Below are positions 12,039 to 23,336 of a stretch of DNA of 64,000 nt, piece after piece. A program made the translations under genes and the position numbers. Under the pieces are notes generated by a model. That model had not been told where the DNA came from. It worked only from the letters and a program-made list of their open reading frames with translations, and did no database searches. Each line of letters starts with the position of its first letter. Position 1 is the stretch's first letter. The stretch comes from Coprinus comatus (lineage: Eukaryota; Basidiomycota; Agaricomycetes; Agaricales; Agaricaceae): the NCBI GenBank assembly GCA_034638255.1, contig JAWPGT010000038.1:124001-188000 (forward strand). The letters are read 5' to 3'.

Positions 12039-14297
12039 ATGGCTACAGCAGCAACACCAATACAAATACCGGCAGCGACACATCATCATCATCGAAATCA
12101 GAAACGTACACCAGTAGATGGTTATCCTACTCCAACATCTCAAACTCAAGCGGATACGGAGAATGTCCTTTTGGATCATGGGATATCTGATTCTGGTATG
12201 TGTTTTCTGTTCTTTTGCTATATATAATTTGAATGATATGGATATGGATATTAATGACAATAAAAATTAGAACCGACTTTACAAAAGAATTCACATCTTC
12301 AATGGTTGGCTAAGAATATGTTACAAGGATTTCCGACTCGTTATGTTTCGCAAGATGCTAGTCAACCTTGGTTGTTGTTTTGGACTTTACAATCGTTTTG
12401 TGTATTACAAGTTGGATTGGATATTGGGAATAAACAACGGTATGTGATGTGTTCTTTCTTCGCTTCTGGCTCCTCATTTCGTCTTCTTGTTCATATCATT
12501 ATGTTCATGATTCCAATTGGAAAACATACTCTTACACTTACAATTTTGCACTACTAGAGCGATTGATAAAATCTTGAAATGGCAACATCCGAAAGGAGGA
12601 TTTGGGGGTGGACCTGGACAATCACCACATTTATTACCTACTTATTCGGCAGTTTGCGCTTTGGCTATTGTTGGTAGACCTGGCCCTGATGGTGGTTGGG
12701 ATCAAATTGATAGGTACGTTTCTTCCATTTATCTTGTATGGTGTATAGATGTTGAATATTGTGGTGTTTTTGTGGTTTTCTTAGGAAGAAGATTTACGAG
12801 TTTTTCATGTCACTTAAACAACCTGATGGATCGTTTTTGGTTGCTGAACATTCTGAAGTTGACGTTCGGTAAGTTAACATACTACATTTCTCCTAATCCG
12901 TATAACTTCCTCAACTCAATTATACCAATGACATACAGCGGAATTTATTGTTTACTAGTCACAGCTACACTCCTCAACATTATGACACCAGAATTAGTCA
13001 GTGGTACAGCAACATTTTTATCATCTTGTCAAACCTATGAAGGAGGTTTTTCTTCGGCTTCACATCCGTTTTATTCATTTGAAACGGATAAAGTTTTGAG
13101 ATTTCCTAGACCTAATTTAGGTGAAGCTCATGGTGGATATACGTTTTGTGCATTGGCTAGTTGGCTTTTACTTCAAGATTATTTGAATCTTGGAGTTTCT
13201 GGTATTCCCAATACTTCTCCTAAACCTACGAATGATAACAAAGAAGACGACAAAAAAGGAGAAGAGGAAGTGGAAGAGGAAGAAGGTGATAAAGATCAAT
13301 GGTTAACGGAACTTTCAACAGATCGACCAAAGATTGATTTAAAGAATTTAACAAGATGGTTGGTTGATATGCAAGGTATTGAAATTGAATTAGGTGGATT
13401 TAAAGGTCGTACGAATAAATTGGTGGATGGGTGTTATTCTTGGTGGTGTGGTGGCGCTTTTTCTTTATTAGAAGCTTTAGGTGTTGGTGGATTACAAAAC
13501 ATGACAGCTAGAGATGTTGAAGCAGATGAAGTTATTGATGTTGTTGATTCGGAGAAAGCCAAGGCTGACGGGAAAGAGGATGGAAATGGAGAGGAAGAAG
13601 GAGAAGAACATGAAGGTTGGGATGATATTGATGAATCGATTTTTAATCGAAAAGCTTTACAAGAGTATATTTTGTTGGCTGGTCAACATCCTTCTGGTGG
13701 ATTAAGAGACAAACCACCAAAGTATGTATTCTGTCTTCTCTCCCTGATGTGGATGTATGCTGATTAACATTCGTTCAAAAAATAGGGGAGCGGATGCATA
13801 CCATACGTTATATTGCTTATCAGGTTTATCAGCTGCTCAACATCATATTTATCCTTCACATGCTCGTAAAGCCCAAGCATTGGAATTGTGGAAAGATGAA
13901 GGTATGATTTGTGTTCGTTACCTTTTCAAATTCGAACTCATTTATTAAATTTTTATTCTTCATAGATTCACCAAATAACGCATTAAGAAAAGCGACATTC
14001 TCAAGTATAGTTAGTTGGACAGAAGAAGAGGGAACAGCGAAAGTTATTGGTCCTGTTTCTTCAAATCGTCTTGTACGTAACATGATCCTTCCTTCTCCCA
14101 TAATGATGACCGACTTATGGTTGTGATTTTGATGGGGTTTTTTGTAGAATGCTACACATCCTTTGACCAATTTGACGATTACGCACACTGAAGGGATTAT
14201 GAAACACTTTTATGGACAAGAGATTCCTTCTAGACCTGCCCCGAAAGTGCAAAGATCGTCGTCTGCCACGGCGGCGTCGGCGTCGGGTAAGAATTGA
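12039..14297 (+). CDS. RAM1: Protein farnesyltransferase beta subunit
   Basis: A multi-exon gene for the catalytic beta subunit that, with the alpha subunit, adds farnesyl to CaaX proteins such as Ras and mating pheromone. The alpha/alpha-barrel repeats are visible: GGFGGGPGQSPHLLPTYSAV, YEGGFSSASHP, EAHGGYTFCALASW and GGFKGRTNKLVDGCYSWW. The zinc ligands are present: Asp and Cys in LVDGC, and His in AYHTLYCLSGLSAAQH. Two acidic low-complexity insertions lie between repeats (about 13230-13310 and 13515-13630), longer than in yeast or animal enzymes. The C-terminus is HPLTNLTITH... to SASGKN. The start ATG precedes a His/Pro/Thr-rich N-terminus that is not conserved. Confidence 0.92.
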
Positions 14298-14544
14298 AAA
14301 GGAATGCAAAAGAATGGTGTTTTTAACTTTGTTAAGTTGTAGTATTACTTAAGATTGATATGTATTAGTACGAGTATGAATGCATTTCTTCTCCCCTACT
14401 CCAGAAGCTCGTCAAATCACTAAGGACTCAGACCCTACCAGCCACAAAATACGGTATATTGAATGTATAAAAAGAGGGTGAGAGGGAATACATGAAGAAG
14501 ATACGTTACAAGGCGGGGAAGTAGTAGAACAAAAGAAGAAAAGA

Positions 14545-16206
14545 TTATACATTGATGAGGGAGGTATCATTCTCCGTGCCATTAACAAGCCGTTGACGAT
14601 TATACCTCTCTTCTAATGCCATTACTCGACCAATTAACAACTCATTCGCTTCCCTCCAATTACCAATTTCCAATTGTAGTTGCTGTTGACAATGCTTGTG
14701 TATTTGTAGTTGTAATCTTTGTTGGAATCTTGAATCGTTTAGAAAAAGATTAAATAATGCGGTTTTGTCAAAAATGCTGATCTGATTTGCGAAATTTTCT
14801 AATTGAGATTGTCTTGCGATTGTTGAAGCGAGTTCAATTTGTTGTTCATCGATAAAGTGGTTGTGGTTTCGGTTGGTTAATTGATCGTTTACCGAAGGCA
14901 TAGACGTGTTGGTGTATTGGGTTAAAGCATGGGGGTTAGAGTCGTAACGAGTCATTTCGTAATGATTGGAAGAAGTTGGATTTCCAGGACCGTTTTCAAA
15001 TCGAGGATAAGTATTATTTGTGGGTGGCGGGATTGTCATTAATGATTGTGGTTGTGGTTGTGGGGGAAGACGTTGATTCTGAATGAGTTGGAGCAATGCT
15101 GGATCCAACGCGTCAGGAAGGAGTGTTGATTGCCCTTGCCCTTGGGATTGCATATGCGACTCGTGGTAGGCGCTGGCATTGAGCATATTCTGAGTTTGTC
15201 GCGTTAATTGTTGTGGGTTTACCGTCAGACTCTGGTTTGGTTCTTGATTAACATCTAGACTTGGGCCTGACCAGCAGTTTTCGTCCTCGGTGAAACCATA
15301 ATTAGAAATAGTTGAAGGATGTTGGGCTTGTTGCGACGATGAAGTCATTTGGGTGGTATATTGTGATGGAACTTGTGGTTGTTGTTGGGATGTAGAAATA
15401 TGATTTGTAGTAGTAGGGATCGCAGTCGTGTGTGTAAGAGGGGAAGGATGGAAAAGGTGACTCGGAATATTTGTAGCAGTGTATGTATATGGTTTTGGGA
15501 ATGTCTCCGGCAGTTCGTCGAAATAATTGATATTTGAATATATTTGAGAATGTGTCGGTGGTGACGGGGACGGACTCGGAGACACTAAATCGATAGGACT
15601 AACGCTAGTCGAATTAAAAGGGGATTTGTTAAGCTCCAACCTCTTCGTAGGGGTCTGGGTATGTTGGATTTGGGAGTTGAGGTTTGCTGAAGATGATAAT
15701 GTGCGTCTGAAAAGATTCTGATTCGCAGCTCCGGGTGCTACTGCCATCGTTGCATTCTGCATCTCCGGAGGCGGCGCATTGAAAATGTATGCGGGGAGGT
15801 GTTTAGTCTTCGATTCAGATCGAGGGTTATTGTTAGTTTTATGCTTTTTCCGAGGATGGTCACGGACAATCCCTGTCGTCGCAGCCTGAGGCAGTGGAGA
15901 AGGTGAGCGCGTCCGCTTCTTCGATTTCGAGTGTGTCGCGACTTCGATTGAGCCATTCGACTCATTTTCTGGCCCGGGAAAAGGTAAAGCATAAGATACG
16001 GCATTACTTGTGGTATCATGAGAGTATGGCTGTGGTGCTGCTGGGCTTGACGAGGCGTTTTCTTTGGGGTCCCCAAACAAGTCAAGATTTGGGTCTATTT
16101 CGTCGCTCGAGAAATATGATTCTGCCAGGAAATGCGTGTCGTTAGAAAGAGTGGCTTGCGAGTCCAGCTCGTGAGATGCGTTTGATTGAAGTAACGTTTC
16201 GGGCAT
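14545..16206 (-). CDS. Q/N/S/P-rich protein with C-terminal helical region, unknown function
   Basis: A single open frame of 553 codons. The N-terminal third contains a basic nuclear-localisation-like block (KSKKRTRSPSP and HPRKKHKTNNN). The middle is low complexity, rich in Ser, Pro, Thr, Gln and Asn. The last 100 residues are predicted helical, with heptad-like spacing (LFLNDSRFQQRLQLQIHKHC, EANELLIGRVMALEERYN). This arrangement would fit a nuclear regulatory or scaffold protein, but no named domain is recognised. It converges on the farnesyltransferase gene with 248 bp between stops. Lack of introns is unusual next to its neighbours but not diagnostic. Confidence 0.65.
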   Translation of the reverse strand: MPETLLQSNASHELDSQATLSNDTHFLAESYFSSDEIDPNLDLFGDPKENASSSPAAPQPYSHDTTSNAVSYALPFPGPENESNGSIEVATHSKSKKRTRSPSPLPQAATTGIVRDHPRKKHKTNNNPRSESKTKHLPAYIFNAPPPEMQNATMAVAPGAANQNLFRRTLSSSANLNSQIQHTQTPTKRLELNKSPFNSTSVSPIDLVSPSPSPSPPTHSQIYSNINYFDELPETFPKPYTYTATNIPSHLFHPSPLTHTTAIPTTTNHISTSQQQPQVPSQYTTQMTSSSQQAQHPSTISNYGFTEDENCWSGPSLDVNQEPNQSLTVNPQQLTRQTQNMLNASAYHESHMQSQGQGQSTLLPDALDPALLQLIQNQRLPPQPQPQSLMTIPPPTNNTYPRFENGPGNPTSSNHYEMTRYDSNPHALTQYTNTSMPSVNDQLTNRNHNHFIDEQQIELASTIARQSQLENFANQISIFDKTALFNLFLNDSRFQQRLQLQIHKHCQQQLQLEIGNWREANELLIGRVMALEERYNRQRLVNGTENDTSLINV

Positions 16207-16791
16207 GATAATGGACGCAGTCCTAAATTATATCTAACTGAAAATAGTCGTATTCCAGTAAGTAGATGTCATCCCTCTCCAATTAGTTTGGATTATACGT
16301 ACAGAAAGTTAAAATATGGTCGTGGCTAGTAGAAAAGCTGTGGGGCTGGGCGATCCACATGTTATGTGTTTTTTTTTTTTTTTGCAGAGCTTTCGGGTCC
16401 GACCCGCGGTTATTGTCATTTTATTATTATTACTGTATATGGTTACTGTGTTGTTGAATGAGGAGGGTCCATTCTCCCGAATTTCATATTCCACCTCTTT
16501 TTGTCAGTGTATAAAGGTGTGTAACCAGGTGCAGACCGAGTGGCCATTATGGTATGTCTCTATATGCTTCAGCTGCTGCGGACACGATTTCTTTACATGC
16601 ATTTCCCCGCTGACCAAGTTTTCAGCGCCCACACGTCTTGATCTCAATCGGATCATTTTTAGTAACGGAGACTAACACTTGTGGATTAGGGAACAAGCTG
16701 GAACAAGGAAAACACAACAACAGGATGATGCATTAGAGCTACATATCTCCAAAAGGCAATTTTATACAAGTCACGTTCCCCGAGCTTAAAC
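16207..16791. other. Intergenic between Q/N-rich gene and terpene synthase relic
   Basis: Contains a 17-base run of T near 16368-16384 and CT-rich stretches, probably promoter of the Q/N-rich gene. No gene is seen. Confidence 0.4.
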
Positions 16792-17968
16792 TCATGCCGT
16801 CACCGCTTGCACTACCGCCTTCAACTCCTCTGTACTAACTAAGCCTTCTTGTGTATTAGGTTGTTCATCACCTTGAGGAATGTAAACAACCCTAGTACGC
16901 TGTATTTCAAGGCCATTTGTGCCCCAATACCTCTCCGACTCATAGCTCCATGCATCAGCGCCACGGACAAGGTATCCTATTCCGTCGATATACTTGGCTA
17001 CTCGGGAGTCGATCTCTCGCCCCCATGAAGGCAACTTCTTTTTATCCGAGAGGAACTGATTAACGCGTTCTTTACCAAAATCCTCAAGCCATGCCATAGC
17101 GGCAAGAACATTCATTCCATGTTCTTGCATGATGGATGTAATGATATTGTGGAAGACAATTCCACGTTGAACTTCGACGCGATAAGAGTGCACATCCTGA
17201 CGGAATGTTAGTGAGTAGACTGTTTCTTTATATTAGACATTGACTTACATTAGTAATATAGAGAAGATCCATTGCCACAAGAGTCAATGACTGTACTCTT
17301 GGATGAGAAAGTACATCCTCAGGAAGATCCAAGCCAAATCCGACAAGTGAGATTGTAGTCTCTGTATAATCATCGATTTCATATAGATATCGAAGCCTTT
17401 TACCTGACAGACACCGATTCCAGAGAAGCCTCCAGTGATAGAGCACGGGTCCAGAATCTGTTTTTATATTGCAGTAATCAGCACCCTCAAAATCAACTTG
17501 TTGATAGGCCCTTACTCTCGCATGTAGGCGCCTAGTTTATCCCCGTGTGGACGAACCTTGCCTGGACGATGGAATACAGCCATGATAGTGTTGTATACTA
17601 GGGACGCTGATCTAGGATCTGCTACATCTGTGTACTCATCGATGACAAAGTAGGTAAAAGTGACCTCGATTTGTCACAGGGAAGATTAAGCATCCAAGAA
17701 GTCCTAGTAATTATTCCGCAAGGTTTCAAATGTTAAAGTTAGGTTAAATTCACAGGACCCAAGGAAAATGTCTCCTACCGAAACAGCGAGGCATTATAGG
17801 CACGTTGACCCTCACTTGGAAAAGCCCATGACTAGAAGTCCACTCAGCTGACTCGACATCAACGGTGCCATAGTCAGGGTGCAAACGACGTGCGCAAGGC
17901 CATTGTGCTAAAAAGTTGGAAAGAATAAAGGTGTTTCCACTGTTCGGGACGTTAATTTGTTGAACCAT
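16792..17968 (-). pseudogene. Broken sesquiterpene synthase copy
   Basis: The downstream member of a tandem pair. It still shows the N-terminus (RRLHPDYGTVDVESAEW), GLLGCLIFP, the metal-binding box FVIDEYTDVADP, and the NSE triad split by an intron (ITN then DVHSYRVE), followed by HNIITSIM and the C-terminal ESERYWG. Compared with its neighbour, the stretch before FVIDEYTD has lost an intron plus several codons and is out of frame (near 17650). The segment carrying the conserved RR-TFG region (between YMK and ISLVGFG, near 17390) is also deleted, with further frame changes. No single splicing pattern I can see restores an intact enzyme. Function as a terpene cyclase is therefore unlikely. Confidence 0.75.
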
Positions 17969-18620
17969 TATAAATGAAGATACTAGGCAAAGGGGAGAAA
18001 ATTGGTTAACTGGGAGATGTACTTTCTTCCTATACCAATGACTTTTATACTGTGAACATCACAGCCTCAAAATTTTTAATATATTGAGTATTTCAGCTAT
18101 ACCACATGCTTTCTTTGTCAAATTTTCTACTCTCCTTGAAGCACGGTCGCGATATCCTCCCGAGATATCTAGGGCTGAGTTCGTGATATTCATACACTGT
18201 CGGGAGAAGTAAATATCCTACAGCATGTCCGAGGTCGAATTCGAATTTAAATTGGGCACCGGAACTTTCACCATCTTCAGGACTTTCGGTATCATCTTGT
18301 TATTAGAACATGGGTTGGGCATTGTATCCGGCGATGGCATACCGGGAAATTTTATTTGGCAGAAAGTGTTTCCTCCAAAAAAGTAGTTTCTAGATGTAAG
18401 GTTTATGAAGCTTGTTCGAATCATTTTGTTACATTCCCTGAGTATTCCCTCTTTAAAGCCAAAATCAGTTAGATCATTCATTGGATTCGAGTCTTGGTCA
18501 ATTCGGTTGCGAACGTTAAATAGAGACGGATTAGTGATGGAACACATCGTCACATGGTTCAACGTTCTAAAATTATCTACTAGGTTATGATTCATAATGG
18601 CAATATACTACAGTACCACA
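17969..18620. other. Intergenic between the two terpene synthase copies
   Basis: About 650 bp. A 125-codon open frame lies on the minus strand (18218-18595) but it has no family features and no paralogue in the window. I regard it as chance or a relic. Confidence 0.35.
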
Positions 18621-19924
18621 CTACACTTGAATTGCAGTCCGTAACTCCTCCTTGCTCAACAGCCCTACCTGAAGTTTGTGTTTTCGATTATTTTGGATTG
18701 TGACCAGTCTTGTCTTCTGTATTTCAAGACCTTTCTTCCCCCAGTATCTTTCCGACTCATAACTCCATGCGTCTGTACCCCGAACAACATAACCAAGCCT
18801 TTCAATGTATTCCGAAACCTTGGAATCGATTTCTGGCCCCCAAGAAGGTAAATCATTTTTATCAGATAGGAACTGATCAACACGCTTTTTCCCAAACTCT
18901 TGAATCCAATCCATTGCAGCGGGAAGGTTCATCCGGTATTCTTCCATAACTGAAGTGACAATGTTATGGAATGCAATTCCTCGTTTGACTTCGACATAGT
19001 AAGAGTGCATATCCTGTCATAAGTTGTAGATATGTTTGATTACAGATGCAAGAAAGTGCTCACATTAATAAGGCAGAGTAGATCCATTGCCGCTAATGTC
19101 AGTGACCTCACCGTCGGGTGGTTCAAAACTTCGGCCGGAAGATTCAATCCAAACCCAACAAGGGCGATGGTTGCCTCGGCACCGAAGGTTTGCCGTCTGA
19201 AGTCCATGTAGTCCATCACTGGTCTCACACGTTTTGTCTTTCTATCCTCTGCTTCAACCACCATCGCTTTCATATATACATCAAATCCTTCAATGAAGTT
19301 TTTAATACATGCGGAATCCAGAGAGCCTGCTTCGATAGCAAGTGCTCGAGACCAGAACCTGTGATATCACAATCAGTATAATTTTGCGTATGCCTAGCCA
19401 GGAATTCCTACATACTCCTGCATATAACGTCCAAGCTTGTCTCCAGAGCTACGGACTTTGTTGGGATGCCGAAGAACATCCATCACCGTGCTATATACAT
19501 GAGAAGCTGATTGGGGATCCGCTACGTCTGTATACTCATCGATCACGAAGTATATATACGCCAGATCGCAAGCTACGTGGGTAAGATCTAATGATAAAAA
19601 CTTAGTTTTCTAACAAAGCGAAAGGATAATTTATAGCAACACTACCTCTGCTAGTTGATGGAAAAACCAAACATCCAAGAAGGCCTAATAATAATAAGTA
19701 ACAAGTTCAATGCTTGACACTGCTTGAAAGAGGCCTCACTTACCGAATAATGATGAATCAAATGCACTTTGACTCTTGCCTTGGAAGAGACAATGACTAG
19801 TGGTCCATTCTGCGGCTTCAACATCGACCGAGCCATAATCTTCATGTAAACGACGGTCGTAAGGCCAATTTGAAAGGAGATCCGGAAGGTTATATGATGT
19901 TGTGTTATAGCTATAGTTAACCAT
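18621..19924 (-). CDS. Sesquiterpene synthase (class I terpene cyclase)
   Basis: A multi-exon gene of fungal STS type that would cyclise farnesyl diphosphate in the cytosol. In order: RRLHEDYGSVDVEAAEW; GLLGCLVFPSTSR; the aspartate-rich Mg-binding box VIDEYTDVAD (DExxD form); an RRQTFGAE region; the NSE motif NDMHSYYVE, with an intron after Asn; HNIVTSVM; and the diphosphate-sensing Arg-Tyr in ESERYWG. The start at 19924 (MVNYSYNTTSYN) is chosen because it aligns with the start of the broken copy; the frame is open further upstream. All catalytic motifs are present. No oxidase or other tailoring gene lies next to it, so the product cannot be guessed. Confidence 0.85.
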
Positions 19925-20764
19925 GGAAGATAACCATGAGCGTATTTCTTGGAAGGCTACTGTCATCATGGTTTCAAGGAGGCTTTTTGCTTGGTTCAGG
20001 ACGGCCTTAGGCAACGAGAGTCGCTCTCTCTTAAATATTAAAGAAATCAGTCTTGTTTCTTGGAGCAATACCGCACAGCTGGAGGTATCATGGCATTCCA
20101 GAGTATTATGTTTTGACAGTAATTCGGATAGACAGCTTGGGGCGATCAATTAGTGAACTACCGGGAAGCTGTGCATACTATACCCATATGTTAGCAATAC
20201 ACCCGATTGGCCCCACCTAAGTAAGAGAGAAATCTAGTAATATCGCTGATTATTGTCAACTTGTGTCTCTACACATCGGAGGTTTCTCATTTCGGACGCC
20301 ACAACGATGGGTGGCAGCCATATGCTATGCATTCATGTCCGAGAGCTGATAGAAGTTGATCTATAGGGTAATCTGTGTATTTGCACAATGTGCAACAGTG
20401 CTGTAAGTACTATAATAACAAAGTTACTGATGTACCTAGACCATATGGGGTTTGTGCGTTCTGCCAATCCGCGCTATCGCCATCATGTATGTATGTTGAT
20501 CAAACTCTGATCGACCCCACTGACAAAAGTAATTGTATCAAGTGGCAATTTTAGTGCCGTCCTTGACGCTTGAAGCTTGAAGCTTGAGCTTGGAAATCGG
20601 ACTTTTGTAAGATATACTTGACGAAACTTCTCTCTCGAGTAATCGGTGCTTGATAATTCCGTCATTGGAGACATAAATATAGAAAGGTTACAACAACTAG
20701 GTAATACAATCAGGAACATTCATGTTGAATAGTAGTCCCAAAACAAAAAAATACGTGTGTTAAT
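19925..20764. other. Intergenic upstream of the terpene synthase
   Basis: About 840 bp covering the likely promoter of the terpene synthase and the 3' side of the membrane-protein gene. A short direct repeat (CTTGAAGCTTGAAGCTTGA) lies near 20570. No gene is seen. Confidence 0.4.
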
Positions 20765-22247
20765 TCAACGGGTTTCCTGTACCCGCTCAATAGACACAAC
20801 TGGTCCTTCCGATTCATAATGAGAACCATCTTCCATCTTTTTGTGTGGATAAGCGTCCATATTAATGTCACCTGAAGACAGATGATGACCCATGCTGGTG
20901 GAACGCAATTTGCCAAGAGTAGAAGAGATCGAGTCACCCTCATTGGCTGGTCCAATCTTTGCCCGAGAGTTAAAGATGACCATCATCGAATTGGAATACA
21001 ACTTTCCCAGGACGAATGCCGGAGCAAGGAAGTACCCCTTTCCTGGAAATACAACATAAATGATTTGATCGAGGATTGCAACCGTAGCTGTAAACACGGA
21101 CAACATGATCATTTAAACCTTTGACTCGAACAAATAATCATTAGACTTATACTCACCTGTGAGAGATCCTGTACCGACCACAAGCCATATTATTCGTGTC
21201 AAGATTACATGTGTGCAGATCTCCTTATCCCAGAATCCAGTTTGGGAAGCTAATAGAAATGTGCCGTCATTAAACTCCGCCAATTATAAAAAAGCCTTTA
21301 GACATACATAATATGCCATTGAGATAGCGATAACGATATCGCACGCTGCACAGGTGGCATTGAAAATCTAACATGAGAATATATCAGCAAGGGAGAAGTT
21401 GTTGTGTACAGCATGGAATAAAACCTACACCATGTCCAATTCGGTCTGTCAGAGTATGCAGTACCCTCACGTCCTTTCCAATAAACCCCCGAACTCCCGA
21501 TATGAAAGCTCCAACACATTGTATGACGGCAAGCTGGACGCCATGCTTTAGTTCGAAAAAACTGAGTTCAAATCTGAAACGAAGAGAGCTTACGAGACAT
21601 ATGATGGCAGGCACAATGTACGATTTCGAAAGTACCTTGATGCGATAGGCGTAAAAGAGTTGTACCATAAACCCAACTGAATTAAAGATTTATCCATTAG
21701 TACCGAGGCAACGTTTTTGACTCGACGACATCGACATTAACTCTTGCTTACCTGTTCCTGCAATAATTGGTGCTGACAATCCACTCAAATGTAAAGCCGT
21801 AATCGCAGCTGGATCTCCAAAGCCCTTTGCAAACGTTTCAAACATATCCCGTGCGATTATAACCACTTGTAATGTCTCGAGTAGAAAGACTGTTACTACA
21901 AGGCATTTACTAATTGCTCTATCTCGAGGGAAAGCAAGGAAGTAAATATCTGACACACCGAGTTAGTTAGTTGAAAATGATTAGTGAAATGTACAGCTCT
22001 CAAACTTACAGACTTGAACAGCAAGAACTCCGAAAAGACCCCATGTGAGTAAGTAGCCAACAATCTAAATGCGCACAATTAGCTCGGTATGTTTGCATGG
22101 GGCTGGCGTAATGATATTCACTAATGGCCCGGATCTAAGTTGTTACTGCATTTAGTATAGTATTAAGACAAGGAACGCGAATGTTCCTTACGTATGAAGG
22201 AGTAATGCAGCAGGTGGCGGGCCACTCGGGGGAGGAGGAGCCGACAT
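20765..22247 (-). CDS. DUF6534-type multi-pass membrane protein
   Basis: A gene of many short exons starting MSAPPPPSGPPPAALLLHT. It encodes about seven hydrophobic helices, for example LLGTYLLTWGLFGVLAVQ-like, VVTVFLLETLQVVIIARDMF, IVPAIICLVS, LAVIQCVGAFISG, CAACDIVIAISMAYYL and IIWLVVGTGSLTATVAILDQ. These are followed by the conserved YSNSMMVIFNSRAKI and a hydrophilic tail ending IERVQETR. This layout (proline-rich N-tip, seven helices, N(S/T)R after the last) is the DUF6534 family, which is greatly expanded in Agaricomycetes and has no known function. I infer plasma-membrane location; a receptor-like role is only analogy. Confidence 0.8.
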
Positions 22248-23336
22248 AGTTCTCTCAAAGAATTATAACCCTGAACAAATCAACGACTATCAGTGCAGAA
22301 TGAATTGGGGTTTGGGGTAGGAAGTCTATCCCTTTCAATTTAACTTCCTAATATATAATTTCACCCGTAACTCATGATGGGGTTACAGTCGAGACATCGA
22401 AGACGTTGCTGGGAAATAATTAAGATGTAATTCAGAAAGGGCGGGAATTCATGTACATATTGGATTGGAGGTGATGATACATTTGCTTATTAATAATTAT
22501 AAGTCAGTACTATTATTAACTTTTTCGTGACACCTTAACAACATCTCCACATTAAATGTTTTCAATAATCATTCTCTTTCAGAAACTAGATAGTAATAAT
22601 TGTTAGGGGTGAGTCAGAAGAGAATGTAGAGCCCTCTTCAAGGCCTTGTGATAGGGAAAAAAAATCCTGAAAATTTGGATCCGGCGAGGTTGGGAAGACA
22701 TAGAGCGCTTGTCAATGTCACAAAATAGGCGACATGTCTTCATTTAAGCACCTGTCATTGTAAAATCAGGCTTCGAGGGAGCAACTGTACTTATAAGGAA
22801 TTGTAGAGTGTAAATCAATCACAATCGATGCTTAATCATGGCCGTCCAACATAGTTTTCAAGTTTCAACACTGCATGCGTGTAGTAGTACATCTGTGATC
22901 ATCAAACTCAAGATAAATACCAATCCGACGTCAAAAGTAATGTTTCCCGGGATCTGTCAATAAATGCCGAGCTTATGAGCACCTCTTCACTGGTCCTTAG
23001 TTCTGGTGAGTTGGTTAGGCTGGGAGAAAATAACTTTGTAAGGACGAGACTAATGTGATTCTCATCTTCTGAACCGAACAAATTCATGGCACTCACCTGC
23101 CACACGTATGCAAGTCAGCGTAACCTGGTAGCAAAAAGATTTGGTATTGGTAGCGCACCAGGGCAACATGCAATTAAAATTAAACACGAATAATATACCC
23201 AAAATCCGAGTACGAGTATGTAGTAACTAGGAACCGAAAATAAATTTTACAACGTGTAAACAGAAGACTAACACTGACAAGAAACCGTTTGTCACCGACG
23301 TTCAACGCTCAACATCAGACACCAAGAAAAGGGCAC
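22248..23336. other. Intergenic, about 1.1 kb
   Basis: AT-rich sequence between the membrane-protein gene and the SNF2 gene. Only short open frames occur; none has recognisable features. It includes the membrane-protein promoter. Confidence 0.4.

Noticed and set aside
15738..16085. Overlapping alternative frame in the Q/N-rich gene
   Set aside because: Shadow frame of a low-complexity coding region.
18218..18595. 125-codon minus-strand open frame between the terpene synthases
   Set aside because: No domain, no coherent composition and no paralogue; likely chance.
22908..23105. 65-codon minus-strand open frame upstream of the SNF2 gene
   Set aside because: Isolated and featureless; the surrounding kilobase looks non-coding.
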